In this document: one piece after another, positions 12,200 through 22,840 of the stretch
How the letters are laid out: each line of letters opens with the position of its first letter
Position numbering within the stretch: position 1 is the stretch's first letter
NCBI GenBank assembly: GCA_002104905.1
Contig: MCFE01000176.1
Span: 78,724-142,723 of the forward strand
Reading direction: 5' to 3'
DNA length: 64,000 nucleotides
Source of the DNA: Basidiobolus meristosporus CBS 931.73
Taxonomy: Eukaryota > Basidiobolomycota > Basidiobolomycetes > Basidiobolales > Basidiobolaceae
Notes under the pieces: model-generated
What the model was told of the DNA's origin: nothing
Database searches by the model: none
What the model saw: only the letters and a program-made list of their open reading frames with translations
Made by a program: the position numbers and the translations under genes

Positions 12200-13355
12200 C
12201 AATAGCCTCTAGCAAATGCTTGCTAGGAGTACTTGGGTTCTGTCTCTAATACAATATGATGGTGGATGAAGCCATGAGCTTGTCAAGGGAAAACTGTTGA
12301 GCTACAATGCCCAACTTTGTTGTATCTTAACAAAAGTATGTGCAGGGTCCAGCATCCTTTGAGATGACAATGTAGTAAAGCTTCCAAAGTCAAAACAACT
12401 GTAAACACCACCAGCCGGGACTTGATAAGAAAGCAGCTGTGGTCAATAGTTACAAAGACAGAAAAATATCTTTGCTTGTACAAGAACAAACTTGGGAAAA
12501 ATCAACTATAATTAAAGATATTTACTCTGAGTATTCCCCACAAGTAGTGGCTTCAAGGTCAGTTGGCTGTCAGCACAGTTTCCTGGGAGTGTCTGGTGGT
12601 CTGGGATTAAAAGTTCAGGTAGCAGCAGGTAGCAGTGATCATGGTAATCAACAAGTTGGTATATTAATAAAAGGGATGATGATTTATTGTTGAGGGATTG
12701 CCTCCCTTATATACTTTTTTCACTGGCTAAGTGATTACTAATCATGGTGTTCCAGAAGGTTACAGAGATCAATAGAAGTCCTAATGACATCACAATGTGC
12801 TAAGAGTATTTTAAGTAGGTGCTGGAAAGTTCTAAGAGGCACAGCACATCCAACCAATCAGGAATCAGTACTCTGAAACCTATGTAACATAGGGATATCA
12901 TATATGGTATAGAAATTGTAGGGATGATGACACGGGTTGATCACAAGTCACAAGTATTGGTACAGGTACTTGCCTAATACAGAAGAACTTACAGCTAGTA
13001 ATCTTACATAAAGTGAGGGATGACTTACGCAATAAGGTAAGCAGGTGTGATTGTCAGCCAGCTTATGGGATAGTACTTATCAAGTAAGACAAATGGGATA
13101 AAACTAAAATAAGTGTAGTAGAGAAATAAGGAAGTAAAAATTATGGGAATGAGTCATAATTTTTACCTAAGATATTGAACCTTGTCTCCAGCTATTGGTT
13201 TGATAAATATGTCTGCAATCATTTCATCTGTAGGGCAGTAGGCTAAGCCAACTAAGTTATTTTCTATGGCTTCATGTATGTGATGATGTCTAATATCTAT
13301 ATGCTTAGTTCTAGCATGAAAAGTTGCATTTCTGTTTAAATGTATATATCCTTGA

Positions 13356-13900
13356 TGTCATGATCAAATGACATCCCTGGTCTCCAATTATCTAGCCAAA
13401 TCAAGTCAGTGAAGAAACCTCAGTTCCTTCTAGAAAGTTCTACTACATTCTAGCAACTTCTTGAAAGCTCCAAGTCACATTGCACAATGGAACATTCTAT
13501 GGACACTTCCCATTTGAATTTATGCAGTTCTATGTCATATATGGTAACTACATGCCACATGACCTAGTTACATGGTCAGCTGACCCCTTACATATCTCCA
13601 TGTGATATTCCAGTCTGTTCTTTGGTATATTCTATCTTGGCACACTTGCTGTGCCTCACCCAAGAACCCCATCAGTATTAGCCAATATCTCTTGGCATCC
13701 ATATTGCCAAAAAGTATATATAGTCCTATCCCCCCTTATGTATTCCTCAGTCTGATAAACACAGGTCTTGAATAAACTGCCTTGCCTTGAAAATCCATCT
13801 TGCCTTGGAAGCACATCTTCCCTTGTTGATCCACACCTAAGTCCTTTCCAGGTCCTGCCTTGCCCAGCTCTACTCTCCAGCCTTGTGTCTATTCATAACA
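13356..13900 (+). mobile_element. Solo LTR, 545 bp, with perfect 5-bp target duplication CTTGA
   Basis: The insert starts TGTCATGATC and ends TTCATAACA, and is flanked by CTTGA at 13351-13355 and 13901-13905. Removing it restores the copia RNase H sequence ATCCTTGATTATCTT, as in the uninterrupted copy near 62268. A TATA-like GTATATATAG lies near 13715 and an AATAAA near 13770, as expected of an LTR. I see no second copy of this LTR family elsewhere in the window. Confidence 0.88.
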
Positions 13901-14441
13901 CTTGATTATCTTGAAATAAAGTAACAGGCATTTTTGACCTAAGCCTAAATCTTTAAAAAGCTTCCTTTACCACATTGCTTCCTTTGTAGGTTCACAGGCT
14001 GCTGTCTACTCTGCCTCTGTGGTAGAAAGTGCTATGGTTGGTTGCTTTCTTGAATTCCATGAAATAGCTCCTTTACAGTAAAGAAATATGTATCCTCTGG
14101 TGGATCTTCTGGCATCCAAACTTTGTCCCTAATCAGCATCAGAATATCCCATAAGATTCTGTTCTGATTTCTTATAAGTGTATCTTCAGCAGATGTAAGT
14201 AGTTTCTTTTAGGTATCAAAAAATTGGCTTCACTGCTGCAATATGGACAGATCCATAATTCTGATTACTCTGGCTGAAAACTCTCACTGAATATGAGATA
14301 TCTGGATGTGTTCCAAGCATGATATATATCAGACTGCCAACCTAGATTGATAAGAAAAGTCAGTGCTTTCAGATAGCACCAAGCTCACCTGATTTGATTG
14401 AGTTTTAACCAAGTTAAGGTTTTCTTCAATGAGGTAGCTGC

Positions 14442-15877
14442 TGTTGTGCATCAACATTTAAAACTTAGCATATTTTACTCCATTGGAATACCTAATACCC
14501 TAACTGATTTTCCCTAACCTAAACATAGCTAATCTCAGTTATGGTTTATTTTATCACTTCTCAGAATATACTTTTAGCTGCAGCACCTGATCAATTTTCA
14601 TGTGGTCTTTACTCCCACAACCAATCTGCTAAGCCTTTCCAAGTGATTAGTCATCTGATATCTATCCAACCATTCAGCAATTGCCAAGACATCAGCTGAT
14701 TAATGATGCTAATCTTCATTTATCTCATGCACCCATCAACACCCCAACAGATTTCAATTAGTCCAGTCTCTTGGCACTTACTAATTAGACTTGTTCTGTT
14801 GGATAGGGCCACATTGAGCCATGAGTGCCAAATAGTGCCATTGCATGACAGAGAGGCATAGCAGACCTAAACTTGGCCTCAGAGTGTGAAACATAGCTCT
14901 GCATTTTCATGCAGAACAGTCCCTGTGTTTCACCCATTGTGTTGGAGAAAATCCATTTTTTGACCTTTTTTTTTGGATAAATGTTGTGCATGATGTGTAA
15001 GAGCATAGAAGAATAGATGACATGCACCTGGTATTCAATACCCATGGCACTCTGAATCTAGCTCCTGTAGCTTGTATCATGTCACAAAAATGAATGGCAC
15101 TATCTTGGTCCACTAGTACTATCTGGCACTATAAGTGTTTTGTATATGTCTTACTTTAGGGCTAATATTTAAATATAGTGCCAGATAGTACCAGTGGACC
15201 AAGATAGTGCCATTCATTTTTGTGGCATGATACAAGCTACAGGAGCTAGATTCAAAGTGTCATGGGTATTGAGTACCAGATGTATGTCTTCAGTCCATCT
15301 GTCCTCTTACACATCCTGCACAACACTGATCTAAAAAAAAAGGTCAAAAAATGGATTTTCTCCAACACAATGGGTGAAACACAGGGGCTGCTTTGCATGA
15401 AGATGAAGAGCTATATTTCACACTCTGTAGCCAAGTTTAGGCTCACTTGGCCTCCCTGGCATACTATGGCATCATTTGGCACTCATGGCTCAATGTGGCA
15501 CTATCCAACAGAACAAGTCTATTCTACTCAATCTGAAAGGTATAAATAAAGTTTACTGAACCTTTTGGTTCAGTGTGTGTCTAACTCAAATTAAGATTGT
15601 GTCTCTGCAAAATTAAGAATTCAACAATTCTGTCCTGGTTTCTGCCCAAGCCTAGCATATCTAGCACTCCCAAGAGTACCAAGCCTAGCCTGCATGGCAA
15701 ACCAACTCTGTTACCTTTATAGCCCAACTCAGCTATATACAAAACCAATATTAAACCAGAACCTCTCTGCTAATACTTCTGTTGCTCTTGACAATTTTGA
15801 TAATCTGCACTTAGTTGTCACTTAGGTTCAGTTAACTCCTTCAAGAGTTTTATTACACTTTTCTCTTGGATACAACA
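14442..15877. mobile_element. Solo LTR with 5-bp target duplication GCTGC, carrying foldback FB2
   Basis: The insert begins TGTTGTGCATC and ends GGATACAACA and is flanked by GCTGC at 14437-14441 and 15878-15882. Joining the flanks restores copia sequence (GTAGCTGCTGATTTACAG), matching GTAGCTGCTGGTTTACAG near 62800. Without FB2 the LTR is about 700 bp. AATAAA (15545) follows TATA-rich sequence. Insertion order is clear: copia first, this LTR next, FB2 last. Confidence 0.82.
14789..15518. mobile_element. Foldback element FB2 with ~345-bp inverted arms
   Basis: The ends are ACTTGTTCTGTTGGATAG and CTATCCAACAGAACAAGT. The arms meet around a short spacer near 15142-15173 flanked by GGCACTATA and TATAGTGCC. 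The sequence is homologous to FB1 throughout, including the TTACTTTAGGGCTAATATTT spacer. No coding capacity is seen. It sits inside the solo LTR at 14442-15877. Confidence 0.8.
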
Positions 15878-15879
15878 GC

Positions 15880-16122
15880 TGCTGATTTACAGTCTTCCAC
15901 TTGGTACTTTTTAGTATATCTTGAACATACTTGGATTAGCTTAGGGTGATTATCTTGGTACTTCTGTCTATGAAGAAGATCATCCCTAAGTAGTAACTGA
16001 GTTCTCCTAGATCAAACATCTTGAACTCTGTTGATAGGCTGGACTTGGTCTCTTCCAATGACTTGAGGTTATTGGTGGCTATAATAGGATCATCTACATA
16101 TAGAGCTTATAGAACTGGATTT
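15880..16122 (-). pseudogene. Copia reverse transcriptase fragment
   Basis: The minus-strand translation from about 16105 reads YVDDPIIATNNLKSLEE, then FDLGELSYYLGM, then a copia RT thumb-like SKYVQDILK. YVDD is the copia form of the RT catalytic motif. Stop codons interrupt it. The left end is cut by the solo LTR (15878) and the right end by foldback FB3 (16123). Confidence 0.78.
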
Positions 16123-16425
16123 GCTAAACAAGGATTCTCAGACATGCATCAGGTACTCAATACCCATGGCACTCTGAATCTAGCTCCTGTGGCTTGTAAC
16201 ATGCCACAAAATTCAATGCACTATCTTGGTCCACTGGTCCTATCTGGCACTATATTTAATTATTAGCCCTAGAGTAAGATCAATACAATGCACTTATAGT
16301 GCCAGATAGGACCAGTGGACCAAGATAGTGCATTGAATTTTGTGGCATGTTACAAGCCACAGGAGCTAGATTCAGAGTGCCATGGGTATTGAGTACATGA
16401 TGCATGTCTGAAAATCCTTGTTTGG
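16123..16425. mobile_element. Foldback element FB3, short form
   Basis: Two arms of about 138 bp (from ACAAGGATTCTCAGACATGC to GCATGTCTGAAAATCCTTGT) are inverted around a ~40-bp spacer (16259-16298). The inner halves match FB1/FB2 (CACTCTGAATCTAGCTCCTG, ACTATCTTGGTCCACTGG), but the outer arm halves differ and the spacer is in the opposite orientation. It sits exactly between copia gag and RT, where protease and integrase should be. Confidence 0.75.
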
Positions 16426-16429
16426 GATC

Positions 16430-17583
16430 ATTTTTAGTGCAGATATGAATAGTATATCTTCAGTTGTTGCAGCATTTCCATGTTCATGCTTTTCTGCTGG
16501 CTATCTCTCTTTTTCAGGCACTAGTCTGATATGTGTCCTTTCCTTTTGCAGTAGTTGCAAAACTAATTGCTATTGCCTTTGAAAGGTCTTTGGTGTCTCC
16601 ATTGTTGGTTATGATTGCTTATTAAAGCATTTTCTTCTACCTTCTTATTGGTGCTGGATTTTCTTATTTCTTCATCTAGGAGCCTTCCAATATGCAATTT
16701 AAGGTCAAATCTTCAGTTCTTGACTCTAGGGCTGATACAAGGCCCTGAAACTGCTGTAAGAGTCTTGGAGATATTGGAAGTGCTTGGGAGAACAAGTAGA
16801 TCATGTGGTTTTCCCTTAATTATTTATTGAATGTAAAAGTAGTATTTATACTTTTACATGGTCTTGGCATTACAAACACATAGAATAGGCTAAGGAAGGT
16901 CCAAAAAACATGTGTGCAAAGTTTGGAGCTGTTTGGACAACTTTGAAAATTTTCATGTTCAAGGTACCTGGTATTTTGGTGAAAATGTTCCAAGTAAATC
17001 CCAACAAGCAATTTGGTCAGTATTCTCTAGGATTCAAAGGTAATGATCTAAGAGACTAAGCTGGGTGATTATTTTGGTGGAATTATAAATTTTTTACAAC
17101 AGAACTTTTCTGTCAGACTATTCAGAATGGTTACTATCACATCCTCATTGGTAGTTGGTACACCCCCAGATCCCATCTCATGCACCTGCAGGGTAATTCT
17201 GTCAGTTAGATTTTTCATTTCTTCTCCTGGCAGTATCTTTGTAGCAAAGAATGCTCATCTCAGATACATTTTCTTGGCAGCTGAACATGAGTGGTAAATA
17301 TCTTCTAATGCCTTCCAGGCATTCTTTTTGTTATTGCTGCTGAGCATTGAATTGGAAATTTTTCCTTGACCTTATGGCAAATACAGTTAAAGGCACTTTG
17401 TTCTTTCTTCTGGTACCTTAAGGCTTCCTCTCCCATGTTTTTAGGAGGGCATTCTTCTCCCATGACAATATCCCAAAGGCCTCTTTCTTGCAGCAGCATC
17501 TTTATCTTCACCTTCCACACTTGGTAGTTAGATCCATCCAACTTTTCAGCAGAGGGAAAAGTTCCAGTAATAGTAGTAGTAGA
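16430..17583 (-). pseudogene. Copia gag remnant
   Basis: From the ATG near 17583 the minus strand reads an STTTITGTFPSAEKLDGSNY start, then VWKVKIKMLLQERGLWDIV, the signature of copia gag. After a solo LTR (16752-17101) it resumes as GLVSALESRTEDL and reaches a CCHC knuckle (C-N-Y-C-K-R-K-G-H) near 16560-16490. Stops are present. A sister copy lies on the + strand at about 59730-60060. Confidence 0.78.
16752..17101 (-). mobile_element. Solo copia LTR inserted in copia gag
   Basis: The ends are TGCTGTAAGAG and TTTACAACA; it is about 350 bp. It closely matches 17618-17967 and 61685-62033. It splits gag between SLTEKF and FQGLVSALES. Flanks GAAAC (16747-16751) and GAACTTTTC (from 17102) fit a 5-bp duplication GAAAC with one A lost on the right. 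An element of the same family therefore inserted into an older relative. Confidence 0.78.
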
Positions 17584-17617
17584 CATTGCATAGAGTGACA
17601 GCTTGGGGCTCATAACC

Positions 17618-17967
17618 TGCTGTAAGAGTCTTGGAGATATTGGAAGTGATTTGGAGAATAAGTAGATCATATGGTTTTTCACTTAATGATTTATTGAATG
17701 TGAAAGTAGTATTTATACTTTTACCTGGTCTTGGCATTACAAACATTTAGAATAGGTTAAGGAAGGTCCCAAGATCTTGTGTGCAAGGTTTGGGGCTGTT
17801 TGGACAACTTTGAGAATTTTCATGTTCTGGGTACCTGGTATTTTGGTGAAAATATTCTAAGTAAATGCCAACAAGGATTTTGGTCAGTATACTCTACAAT
17901 CTGAAGGTAATGATTCAAGTGACCAAGTTAGGTGACTATTTAGGTGGAATTGCAAATCTTTACAACA
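17618..17967 (-). mobile_element. 5' LTR of the copia element
   Basis: A 350-bp copy (TGCTGTAAGAG...TTTACAACA) lies directly upstream, on the minus strand, of a GGTTATGAGCCC primer-site-like sequence and the gag start. GAAGT follows the outer end at 17968. Confidence 0.78.
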
Positions 17968-18689
17968 GAAGTGAGTCAAACCAAAGAGGACAAAGTATTT
18001 TATATACATGTGTATGTGGTGCCATAATTTTATCTATATTGCTTACTATGGTAGGTCATCATTGAATCTTACATTCATGTAGGTGCAATGTCTAAAATAC
18101 AGGGCTGTCTTAAATTCAAATGAGTATAGACAAAAAGTGATATAATATTGTTACATTGCTGAGTATTAGACTGTTTGCCCCAGAGAGAAGACTACTTTGA
18201 TCCCACACTGTAAGAGAAGCAAAAAAAGACCATGTAGCTATTGTAACAAGTCTCTCAGCCATGAAGCACACTGACAGGATAGGAAGAATTATAAGAATTA
18301 TGGACAGTATTTTCCCACTCAAGTCATATCTACTATTCATCAGTCACTATTGTCCAACAATATCTTGCTGGCAACTTGGTACTTCTATAATGGCACCTAG
18401 CTGTACTTGTTACCTTGGGCAAACTGTGTCAGGTGAGTTTGTGATGCCTTTAGGCTCACCTTGGCCTTCTGAATATGACATGCAGAGTGATTGCTCCAAA
18501 GAAGAAGGCCTACTAATGGACTGTTGGCCTATCTCCCCTAACAAGATACCCTGCACAAGCCCACCAGGGTCCCAATATGCACAAAGACATCACCTATAGA
18601 AAAAATGCCAAGGATACTTTATGGAGCCTGGTATGCCCAGTAATCCATATATTGGTGAATGATAAGATGTTGTGGCAAGAGAAGTGGCA

Positions 18690-19050
18690 TATTTTCACAA
18701 ATATTAGGAATGGGGGCTTATATGACTTACCACTACTTATTGGCAAAATCATTCCAAAATGCAACTAAACATATACATGGTACACATGGACAACTGCTAC
18801 ACAGCTGGCAACATAGAACCCATAGACCATCCTGATACCAGCATGTGTCTACAGTTGCATGGCATTCACATCAGAAAATGCCACCATTGCAAGTTGTCCA
18901 ACTTGTCAGGAATCCACCACCATTGGGGGAAAATATTGCTCACATTACAGATATATTCTGGTAATACCATCACTAAAGAAGCTTATGCAGTCCAACAAAT
19001 ATTGCAAAGTTATAAAGTACTGCACTTAGTATCAATCAGGCATAAATATT
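18690..19050 (+). repeat. Dispersed repeat, copy 2
   Basis: Direct copy of the repeat at 1-390, with shared blocks CATTCC, CAGCTGGCAACAT, GACCATCCTGATACCAGCAT and CACCATTGGGGGAAAATATTG. Broken + frames encode a cysteine-containing stretch of possible transposase origin (weak inference). The 700 bases upstream (17970-18690) belong to the same CpG-poor decayed DNA, with no convincing gene. Confidence 0.55.
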
Positions 19051-19303
19051 TCCAATATATTCTTGTGAAGGTGGTGGCATAGATTGGACTGAGGTGCACC
19101 AGTGGCCTAACATTGCAGGGGATGGTAAGGAATCCAGTGTGGTGTGCTGGCACAATGCAGATGCGGTTACTTGTGGTCTGTATTCTTCCTCTTGATGCTC
19201 ACCTTTGGATTCCTCAAGGTACTCACTAACACTCTGCCTGATACTCTGGAACTACTGCATTGATGAGTCCTATGTATTTTGCTCTTGGAAGCCACTTAGG
19301 GTA

Positions 19304-19792
19304 CTAATATATTACATAGTCATTAGCAATTTGAGGCAAAAACATATTCAAAATCTCTTTGGTTGCCAAAGTTGAGGCACAAATGGATGCATTCAGCCAG
19401 TACCGTGCAAATTCAGTGCAGAATTGTTTGTGTGCAGCTTCCTCATCCAATCCCCTCACTCTCAGCACATTCTTGATTTCAATACTATTATTATGTATCT
19501 TCTGACATACATCTGCTGGCATCTTGATATAGAACTTATGCCACAGCTTTCTACTCCATTTCTTCCATTTCAGTCAACTCTCTGAGGTATCCAGTTCTGC
19601 TAGATTAATGAGTAGTGCCCAAACATATGTATGAAGGCTCATCATAGACACTTGGTTCATACTGAAAGCATTTGGCAAGAACTCAAATGGATCCAACATT
19701 GACTTTTCTGGTCCAGACTGCACTTGTGAGCAGTGGGATGGCTTTTGTCTGGGTTGTACCATAGATGAGCTGAGACTTGGTACAGGGACCAT
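19304..19792 (-). pseudogene. Retrotransposon gag-like fragment
   Basis: Two adjoining minus-strand frames (19574-19792 and 19304-19522) read together like a capsid domain: LDPFEFLPNAFSMNQVSMM, then FCTEFARYWLNAS. A frameshift and missing bases separate them and no zinc knuckle is seen. Its position downstream of the integrase fragment is wrong for one intact element, so it probably derives from a neighbouring insertion. Confidence 0.4.
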
Positions 19793-20299
19793 AGTGACAT
19801 ATTTAGATACTTATATAGTAGTATGTTGGCATCAACCTGGTCATATATGAAATTATAAGAAAACTAATGTGACTGTTGAATTCTCCATATTTCATGCATA
19901 ATGCAGCTTGGATTGCATTGGCATGGATCAGATCACAGCAATTGCATATTTCCAATTTGATTATAAACTTGTGGGTGAATCTTCATGAAAGTCACCAAGT
20001 CATTGTTTGAAGATGATTTTTGCAACATAATCATGGGATACATGGCAATTGATGGAGATTTAATCATAATGCATGGAAAATCAGATTAATCATGCTGATC
20101 ATGCCAATTCAATTCATATCATCTCTACCCAATCTCATCAATTTTAATATGACTTACTCATCTGAATGGTCTTTTCTCATCAATCCCATCACTACCACTG
20201 GATTTCCTTTTGACACATTGGAGGAGACCTATACCAAGTACTGTGGACCATCTACCCTGATCAACTCAAGGAGATCCCTTGTTAAGCTTCTCTGATATT

Positions 20300-21557
20300 A
20301 CAAGAACTATTGCCCTACAAGGTTTCAACCCACCATCTATGGCAACAGAAGTACTTGAAGCCTTCATTCCCAGCTGACAGCAATGGAGAACTACCTTGCG
20401 GAGGGTATAAATGTTTTGCTGCTAAGCTGCTGTTCCTGTGGCTTGAGGCATATATTGAAGTCATCTTTTGCTGGGAGGCTTTACTACTGGCAATGATAGC
20501 AGGGTAGACTATATTGGTAAGGCACACAGGTTGGTTCCTTAGCATGTCTGTCTTCAAATTGGCTAACTCTGTATTCTGGTAGTATGTAAACTTGTTGAAT
20601 CTTCACTCAAACATCCAAGAAAATTGCATTGATCCATGTAGAGCAGCAATCTTGGTGTTAATAGCACACTGTATAGTAAGAATGTACTTGACCCAATCCT
20701 TTGTGATACCTTTTATCAGTTTCCTGATAATGCTCACTCAGGTTAGAACATGTCTTTCAGCAAGTCCATGGCATTGGGATGATATGGAGTAATTAGATGG
20801 TGATCAATGTCACTATTCTGGCAATGGGATTTGATCACAAAACTCACAAGTTATGTTCCATTACCTGATTGAAGGATCTTGGGGAACCCAAAGAGGCAGA
20901 AGTGCGTTGAAGATTGCTTGTGCAATAGTGGCATCATACTTGTATGGGATAGCTTTGAGGATAACAAGGCATGAGCAGACATCCATAATCACAAAGAGGT
21001 AGTGATTGCCATCATCACTAGTGGTGAAAGGTCCAGCTAGATCAATGGCAATATGATCCATAGGAAGGCCTACATGGATAGGACTCATAGAGTGAAATCC
21101 ATGGCAGCTGATATTGTAAAGCTGACATTCTCTGCAAGACTTGATCAACTGTAGGCAGTTAGCTTTGATATTTGGCCAGTGATATCTATCAGAGTGTAGC
21201 TTCTTCATAAGGGTGTCAGCTCCAAAGTGGCCAAGTAAATGACTCCACTGCATCAATGTTGTCCTTTCATCTGCAGGGGGAACTTTCCAAGTTACTGAGT
21301 CCAATAGAGGATTATTTTGAAGTTGTAGTGTGTTCACTGATTATGTCAGTAATCACATGTCCCTCCCAAGGTGAAATTGGAAAATGTCTTTCAAGGTGGT
21401 CAGGCAGAATCTTGGGAATTCCTGGGCAATGAGCAACTTTATGTTCATAATCAAGTAGGGTATCAAGCCAGTTGTTGAGCATTAGAGTCAGAGTATTTTG
21501 AACCTGGATATAGACAAGGTCTTGGTGGTAAGTGTACAAGGTAAAAGGGTAACCCAT
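20300..21557 (-). mobile_element. Second Ty3/gypsy pol remnant (RNase H end and integrase)
   Basis: 21312-21557 reads like the end of RNase H (MLNNWLDTLLDYEHKVAHCPG, shown here to 20 residues or so). 20861-21337 has the integrase HHCC finger (HLLGHFGADTL...CRECQLYN) and the start of the catalytic core (MDHIAIDLAGPFTTS). Broken frames continue to about 20300 with a TPYHPNA...L motif as in gypsy integrases. Stops and frameshifts make it dead. It is a different lineage from the 3623-6107 pol by sequence. Confidence 0.82.
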
Positions 21558-22020
21558 AGATACTGATGAAATGTCTTCAAGGCAAAGACTATAGCAAGTG
21601 GAATTACAAATTATTACAACAAGTATATGGGTGGAGGTACAAAGGTGATAGCAGTAGGGTCTATGTGAGTTTTATCAATTGTTAATCTAAGCACAGTAGT
21701 AGATAGTATCTGATGAACTTGTAGTATATCATGCTATACTGAGCCATTGAAACTATAGTAAGAATACATGGCCCAGGTTTTGAGGACATCTGGCTTCAAG
21801 TGTAGCCAAAGCACCTAGCATGCAGACTTCAGTGATTTCATGCATAGAATGTAATGCAGGGATAACCAATACTCTATGTATAATATGACACAAAGCAATG
21901 TAGTTACCAACATCCAAGTATAACTACAGTCATGAAGGAAATAGACCAATTTATATACAGCAGTGAATGTGTATATTGCGAGTCTAAACACTACCATCAT
22001 AGCAGATGTTGTTTTCATGA
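21558..22020. other. Repeat-block edge, no gene seen
   Basis: CpG-poor DNA with a small copia-LTR end (GTGGAATTACAAATTATTACAACA-like, about 21597-21621). CpG becomes common again from about 22055, which marks the start of the gene island. Confidence 0.5.
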
Positions 22021-22353
22021 TTTGGCTTCATTCTGACCACCCCCCAACATCTGGCAACGACATAGATTGGATGAGATTTCCCATAGGATACCACAAGGAT
22101 TTTGACTGGTGGTGAATTGACAGGAATGTCCCCTTTCCATTAAGCTCAGGTCAGGACTTTGCCCGGTCCTTGGTTGGGCATTTAGATCACCACCCACCAA
22201 CACTTAGCCCCTGTCACGACATTAAGGAAACAACACTATCGCGAGGATCGATCGGCCAGATACTGGCAAGCATTGGACCTGACCCGAGTTACTGTCCAAC
22301 CCTTTTATATGGCCCACAGGTGGCCAAGATGATTGATGATCATGCATCACCAG

Positions 22354-22364
22354 TTATCAGATGA
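22354..22364 (+). promoter_or_regulatory. TTATCAGATGA motif (GATA-type site)
   Basis: This 11-mer contains TTATCA, the complement of TGATAA, a consensus GATA-factor site. The same 11-mer occurs as one arm of a perfect inverted repeat at 24573-24604, upstream of the next secreted-protein gene. Its function is inferred. Confidence 0.4.
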
Positions 22365-22753
22365 ACCTAAACGGCATTTGGATTCGTGGTACGGCTAAGA
22401 AAATTTTTCACCCAAAATCCCCGAAACCTTCCAACACCGCGTCCATATACACACGAAACTATCAGATCTCTCCACGCCCCTCACACACACTCTCTCTCCC
22501 CCCCCATCCGTTTTGTACCACCGATGGGTGACTGATCCGTTGGGTGTGCGTGAGAATTCGGCCGGATCCGAAGTCCACTTGGGAAGGGAGTCGCCACATC
22601 GAAGAAAAATGCCAAATGCGATAGGGTGGGCTGGTTGGGGGGAGGAGATAATCAGTCGGGTTACACCGACGAGCCAGTGTCCCGCGTTGGTCATGGTTTA
22701 TCTGATTCTCGAGCGAAAATCCGACTTGGTCTAGTCCCTGGTCGACCGGAGGG

Positions 22754-22761
22754 TATAAATA
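22754..22761 (+). promoter_or_regulatory. TATA box of the GPI-type surface protein gene
   Basis: TATAAATA lies 80 bp before the ATG at 22841, in a GC-rich setting, with a CT-rich stretch (22481-22508) further upstream. The spacing suits a strongly expressed secreted-protein gene. Confidence 0.7.
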
Positions 22762-22840
22762 GCCGGGGAGGTCCGACTATCTGATCCTCACACCACTGGT
22801 ATCCTTCGCCATCCACACCGTCTACATCCCCAGCATCAAC

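Larger units (their letters stand above)
11035..13152 (+). mobile_element. Inverted gypsy-family LTR, interrupted by a copia LTR
   Basis: Starting at TGTGGTGA (11035) this is the reverse complement of the LTR at 8918-9986. It is broken by the copia LTR at 11118-12199 and resumes at 12200 (GCTTGCTAGGAGTACTTGGG), continuing to about 13152, where the last ~40 bp are missing. Net length without the insert is about 1.03 kb. It then abuts the 3' part of the copia element. Confidence 0.75.
13150..17967 (-). mobile_element. Ty1/copia retrotransposon, degraded and interrupted
   Basis: Read on the minus strand: 5' LTR 17618-17967, a tRNA-primer-site-like GGTTATGAGCCCC just inside it, gag from 17583, then (after foldback FB3) reverse transcriptase around 15880-16122, RT end/RNase H from about 14436 down to 13901 and on from 13350 to 13150. 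Protease and integrase are missing at the FB3 junction, and the 3' LTR is missing. Interruptions are solo LTRs at 13356-13900, 14442-15877 and 16752-17101, plus foldbacks. The RNase H part matches 62045-62824 closely. Confidence 0.8.

Noticed and set aside
9619-12693. Several 60-90-codon ORFs, for example 9619-9807, 12283-12489 and 12439-12693
   Set aside because: They recur because the LTR is repeated; the similarity is at the DNA level on both strands and shows no coding signal.
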